A stretch of 64,000 nucleotides of DNA from Hydractinia symbiolongicarpus (Eukaryota > Cnidaria > Hydrozoa > Anthoathecata > Hydractiniidae). Below are positions 61,981 through 64,000 of the stretch, piece after piece (positions within the stretch are counted from its first letter, which is position 1; every line of letters begins with the position of its first letter). The stretch is from positions 17,980,001-18,044,000 of the forward strand of contig NC_079876.1 in NCBI RefSeq assembly GCF_029227915.1, written 5' to 3'. The notes below the pieces were generated by a model that was given only the letters and a program-made list of their open reading frames with translations, was not told where the DNA came from and ran no database searches. The position numbers and the translations under genes are program-made.

Positions 61981-63177
61981 GGATATTGCTCTCGGTCAGT
62001 TGCAATTTGTTTAAAAAGATTGGGTTTCCCAAACAAAGAAGCTTTTCAAGCCGTCCGGAAATTAGGCGACATTTGTATGAAAGCATCCTTCTGCATTTGG
62101 CTAGCCAGGAACTCAATTTCGTGGAACCAAGGCAGCTGCAATCTTGTGCCAGGCTCAACATCTGTGCCTACCCCTCTATTGCCAAAGGTTACAAGCCCGC
62201 AGCAACAACAACAGCATCAACAACGAAAACCAACTGTGGATAAAAGTTACTCACACCCGGACCCAGAACCGCCTACCAACAGCACTCCAGCAAAACCAAC
62301 TCTTGCTGGTCTGATTAATAAAGGGAATACATGCTATGCTAATTCTATCCTGCAAGCATTATCTGTAACTCCTGCACTTTGGTCACAAAGTGCATCGGAG
62401 TCCTCTTTTGTTTCCCCCCTGGCCAAGTCCGTCTTGCTGACTATGTCTCTGTTGTCTAAATCCACCCCAGTTGTAGACCCTTCCGCCTTTCTCCGAGCGT
62501 TACAACGTAAGATGTCCAATGCTAGGAACAACCCATTCAGTATTAACACACAGCAGGATGTTCCTGAGATTCTACCTCATGTATTAAACGAGTTGACATG
62601 GCCATCAGTTATCGCTAACAATATTATTACCAACAAAGTAACTACAACAATATCTTGTAATTCATGCCTCTTGTCTTCCAGTAGGGAGGAAAGTATGTCC
62701 ATTCTGCCACTCCCTGTTTCAAACAACATAACAGGCTCCATTAAAGCTTTTTTGCAACCAGAATATATGTCTGGAAATGACAGATGGATGTGCCCACAGT
62801 GCTCTTCCCTTCAAGACAGTACCCGGGAAACTGTCTTCACCCAGTGTGGAGATATACTGATCATCCAACTGAAAAGGTTTAACTGTATCCAAGGAAGATC
62901 TGTGAAAAATAATAAATTTGTTTCTTGCCTCGCCCAAGGTCACGACACCCTAAAAGTTTATTCCCATCCTGCGGAGGATATATCATTCACAAACCAATAT
63001 AAATTAACCGCCACTATTAATCATTCAGGCACACTGGCGGCTGGTCACTACTGGGCTTTTATAAGAGATCAGGGTGTTAATACATGGTTAAAATGTGATG
63101 ATAGGGCAGTGATTAGTGTCAAGCCATCTGATCTAGATAACTCCACAGTGTATGTGTTAATTTTTGCCAAAATTTAA
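61957..63177 (+). CDS. REL C-terminus fused to a full C19 ubiquitin hydrolase, copy X
   Basis: One open frame of about 400 codons. The first part, 'SVAICLKRLGFPNKEAFQAV', 'MKASFCIWLARNSISW', is the end of the endonuclease region, as in copies II and VI. A Q/P/T-rich linker (62180-62300) follows. Then the C19 domain: Cys box 'GLINKGNTCYANSILQAL'; 'VVDPSAFLRALQRKMSNARN'; 'INTQQDVPEILPHVLNEL'; zinc pairs CNSC and 'WMCPQCSSLQDSTRET'; 'DILIIQLKRFNC'; His box 'YKLTATINHSGTLAAGHYWA'; 'WLKCDDRAVISVKPSDLD'. All catalytic residues (Cys, His, Asp) are present at normal spacing; the domain is about 300 residues, the short end of the family. Such a domain would remove ubiquitin from proteins. Its use by a retroelement, for example to stabilise its own protein, is inference. 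Confidence 0.9.
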   Translation, partial: SVRDRSARGYCSRSVAICLKRLGFPNKEAFQAVRKLGDICMKASFCIWLARNSISWNQGSCNLVPGSTSVPTPLLPKVTSPQQQQQHQQRKPTVDKSYSHPDPEPPTNSTPAKPTLAGLINKGNTCYANSILQALSVTPALWSQSASESSFVSPLAKSVLLTMSLLSKSTPVVDPSAFLRALQRKMSNARNNPFSINTQQDVPEILPHVLNELTWPSVIANNIITNKVTTTISCNSCLLSSSREESMSILPLPVSNNITGSIKAFLQPEYMSGNDRWMCPQCSSLQDSTRETVFTQCGDILIIQLKRFNCIQGRSVKNNKFVSCLAQGHDTLKVYSHPAEDISFTNQYKLTATINHSGTLAAGHYWAFIRDQGVNTWLKCDDRAVISVKPSDLDNSTVYVLIFAKI

Positions 63178-64000
63178 ATAGTGTGAATTCGCACTAAAAC
63201 AGGAGTACATTATATCAAAAGGGGGAGGGATCTCTTTTTCCTAGCGGTTTGAAATTACCCCTGTTGTGTGTTTTACATACAGTTTACCGTTATTCACGAG
63301 TTCGCTCACTCGCCGCTTTCCTAGAAAGCAATTATAAGAAGCTTAGCAAGGGGGCTTGGCAATTGCCTTGTCTTTGGGTGTAACGACCCCACTTATAACC
63401 CCAGTTCTGTAGGGAGGCTAAGTTGGCTCACTTAGTCTACAGGGTTAACGATCCTGCTATACCTGATGTTACGAAGAAGCTATATAAGGGGTTTTCATTT
63501 CTATCTTTCTTGTTTCCGTGACTTTACATCCACGTTCATTACTCCACTGTCTTCAGGCTGGTCCTGACTTACGGCTGGTCCGAAGCAAATGGCTGGTCCA
63601 AAGCGACAACTACCCGTGTAAGGCTGAGTGTTGGGATCCCGTAACACATGTGGAAAGCTACTGCCAGGTTCACAAGTCCTGGCGCTCGGGCGGTTGTCTA
63701 CTCATATTTATAGTTTTATATTTATTTATTTATTTTTATAGTAAATTCTTTGTTGTATTGTTGTCGTTATGTCTGTCTTTTGTTTTCATGTTGTCAGTTT
63801 TTGTGTACCGACCGTTAGTTGTACGTATTGTATTGTGTAGAGAGGGTTGTTTGGTTCAATTACCTTGAATCTACAGATTATCCTTGCAAAAAGGGAGATC
63901 TTGCATTGCGTTTTGATCTTTAGAGGGTGTAACCTCTACAATTTTAACTTCAAGGGTCGTTAGACCAGTTCCATCATCACAGCTTGCTGTCTTGTTATCT
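63178..64000 (+). other. Structured 3' UTR of copy X
   Basis: Modules: AGCAAGGGGGCTTGGC.. with inner stem-loop TGGG-TGTAACGAC-CCCA and outer GGGG/CCCC; CAGG-GTTAACGAT-CCTG (about 63440); CGTG-ACTTTACATC-CACG (about 63516); the GTAAGGCTGAGTGTTGGG block; a final TAGAGG-TGTA-CCTCTA-type stem; and the terminal hairpin. The same order occurs in copies I, II, VIb, VIII and IX. Confidence 0.8.

Larger units (their letters stand above)
61405..64000 (+). mobile_element. REL-UCH retroelement, array copy X (most complete; runs to window end)
   Basis: Starts immediately after the copy IX terminus. It encodes, in order, the CCHC knuckle, restriction-like endonuclease, linker and full C19 hydrolase, then a subfamily-A 3' UTR (63178 on) with the stem-loop modules, a TAGAGG/CCTCTA stem (63922-63937) and the terminal hairpin ACAGC-TT-GCTGT (63979-63990). 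Sequence ends TTGTTATCT at the window edge. The reverse transcriptase core is not present (5' truncation). Confidence 0.9.

Noticed and set aside
1-64000. CRISPR array or bacterial operon
   Set aside because: No short regularly spaced direct repeats of that kind; introns and metazoan domains show the sequence is eukaryotic.

Overview
The window is eukaryotic, AT-rich and intron-bearing, and most of it is transposable elements and their remains. GT-AG introns of 60-300 bp, metazoan gene families (P2X7-type ballast domain, THAP zinc finger, HIRAN, PHD, C19 ubiquitin hydrolase) and animal retroelement families (BEL/Pao, Jockey-like, CR1/L2-like, RTE-like) point to an invertebrate. Several uncharacterised large proteins here resemble families I associate with cnidarian genomes, so a cnidarian is my best guess; the species cannot be fixed from the sequence. 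I see no ordinary conserved housekeeping gene.

Layout. 0-3 kb: a tRNA-derived SINE, two MITE-like inverted-repeat elements and a non-LTR RT tail. 3.2-6.8 kb: a seven-exon gene of an uncharacterised SAP-containing family whose C-terminal end is broken. 8.2-10.5 and 22.3-24.7 kb: two nearly identical copies of a 2.35-kb segment in direct orientation. 10.5-14.1 kb: a decayed BEL/Pao retrotransposon with one LTR. 14.4-20 kb: a CR1/L2-like RT fragment, a P2X7-domain pseudogene (minus) and a fossil of another large uncharacterised protein. 24.7-33 kb: retroelement 3' ends, tandem and inverted repeats, a fossil transposase-like gene and a THAP exon. 34.3-34.7 kb: a tRNA-like sequence and an RTE-like tail. 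40.7-44.8 kb: a nearly full-length Jockey-like element (minus).

Two systems stand out. (1) A three-gene DNA transposon module occurs twice: at 35.3-39.8 kb (A) and, mirrored, at 46,625-51,500 (B). Each has a HIRAN-domain gene and a MADS-like/PHD-finger gene on one strand, convergent with a large zinc-rich transposase-like gene on the other. Copy B has terminal inverted repeats, flanking CCCAT duplications and sits precisely inside a piggyBac transposase pseudogene. (2) A non-LTR retrotransposon family, with a CCHC zinc knuckle and an R2-type restriction-like endonuclease (RPD-x14-E), carries a C-terminal C19 ubiquitin hydrolase in the same reading frame. At least eleven mostly 5'-truncated copies, many head to tail, fill most of 44.9-64.0 kb, and further 3' ends lie on the minus strand elsewhere. 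Their 3' UTRs consist of repeated stem-loop modules and end in a two-base-loop hairpin whose stem covaries between subfamilies. I call the two 3'-end subfamilies A (hairpin ACAGC/GCTGT) and B (hairpin GGTGGC/GCCACC).

Nearly every coding region carries nonsense codons or frameshifts; several frameshifts lie at short homopolymers, so part of the apparent decay could be assembly error.
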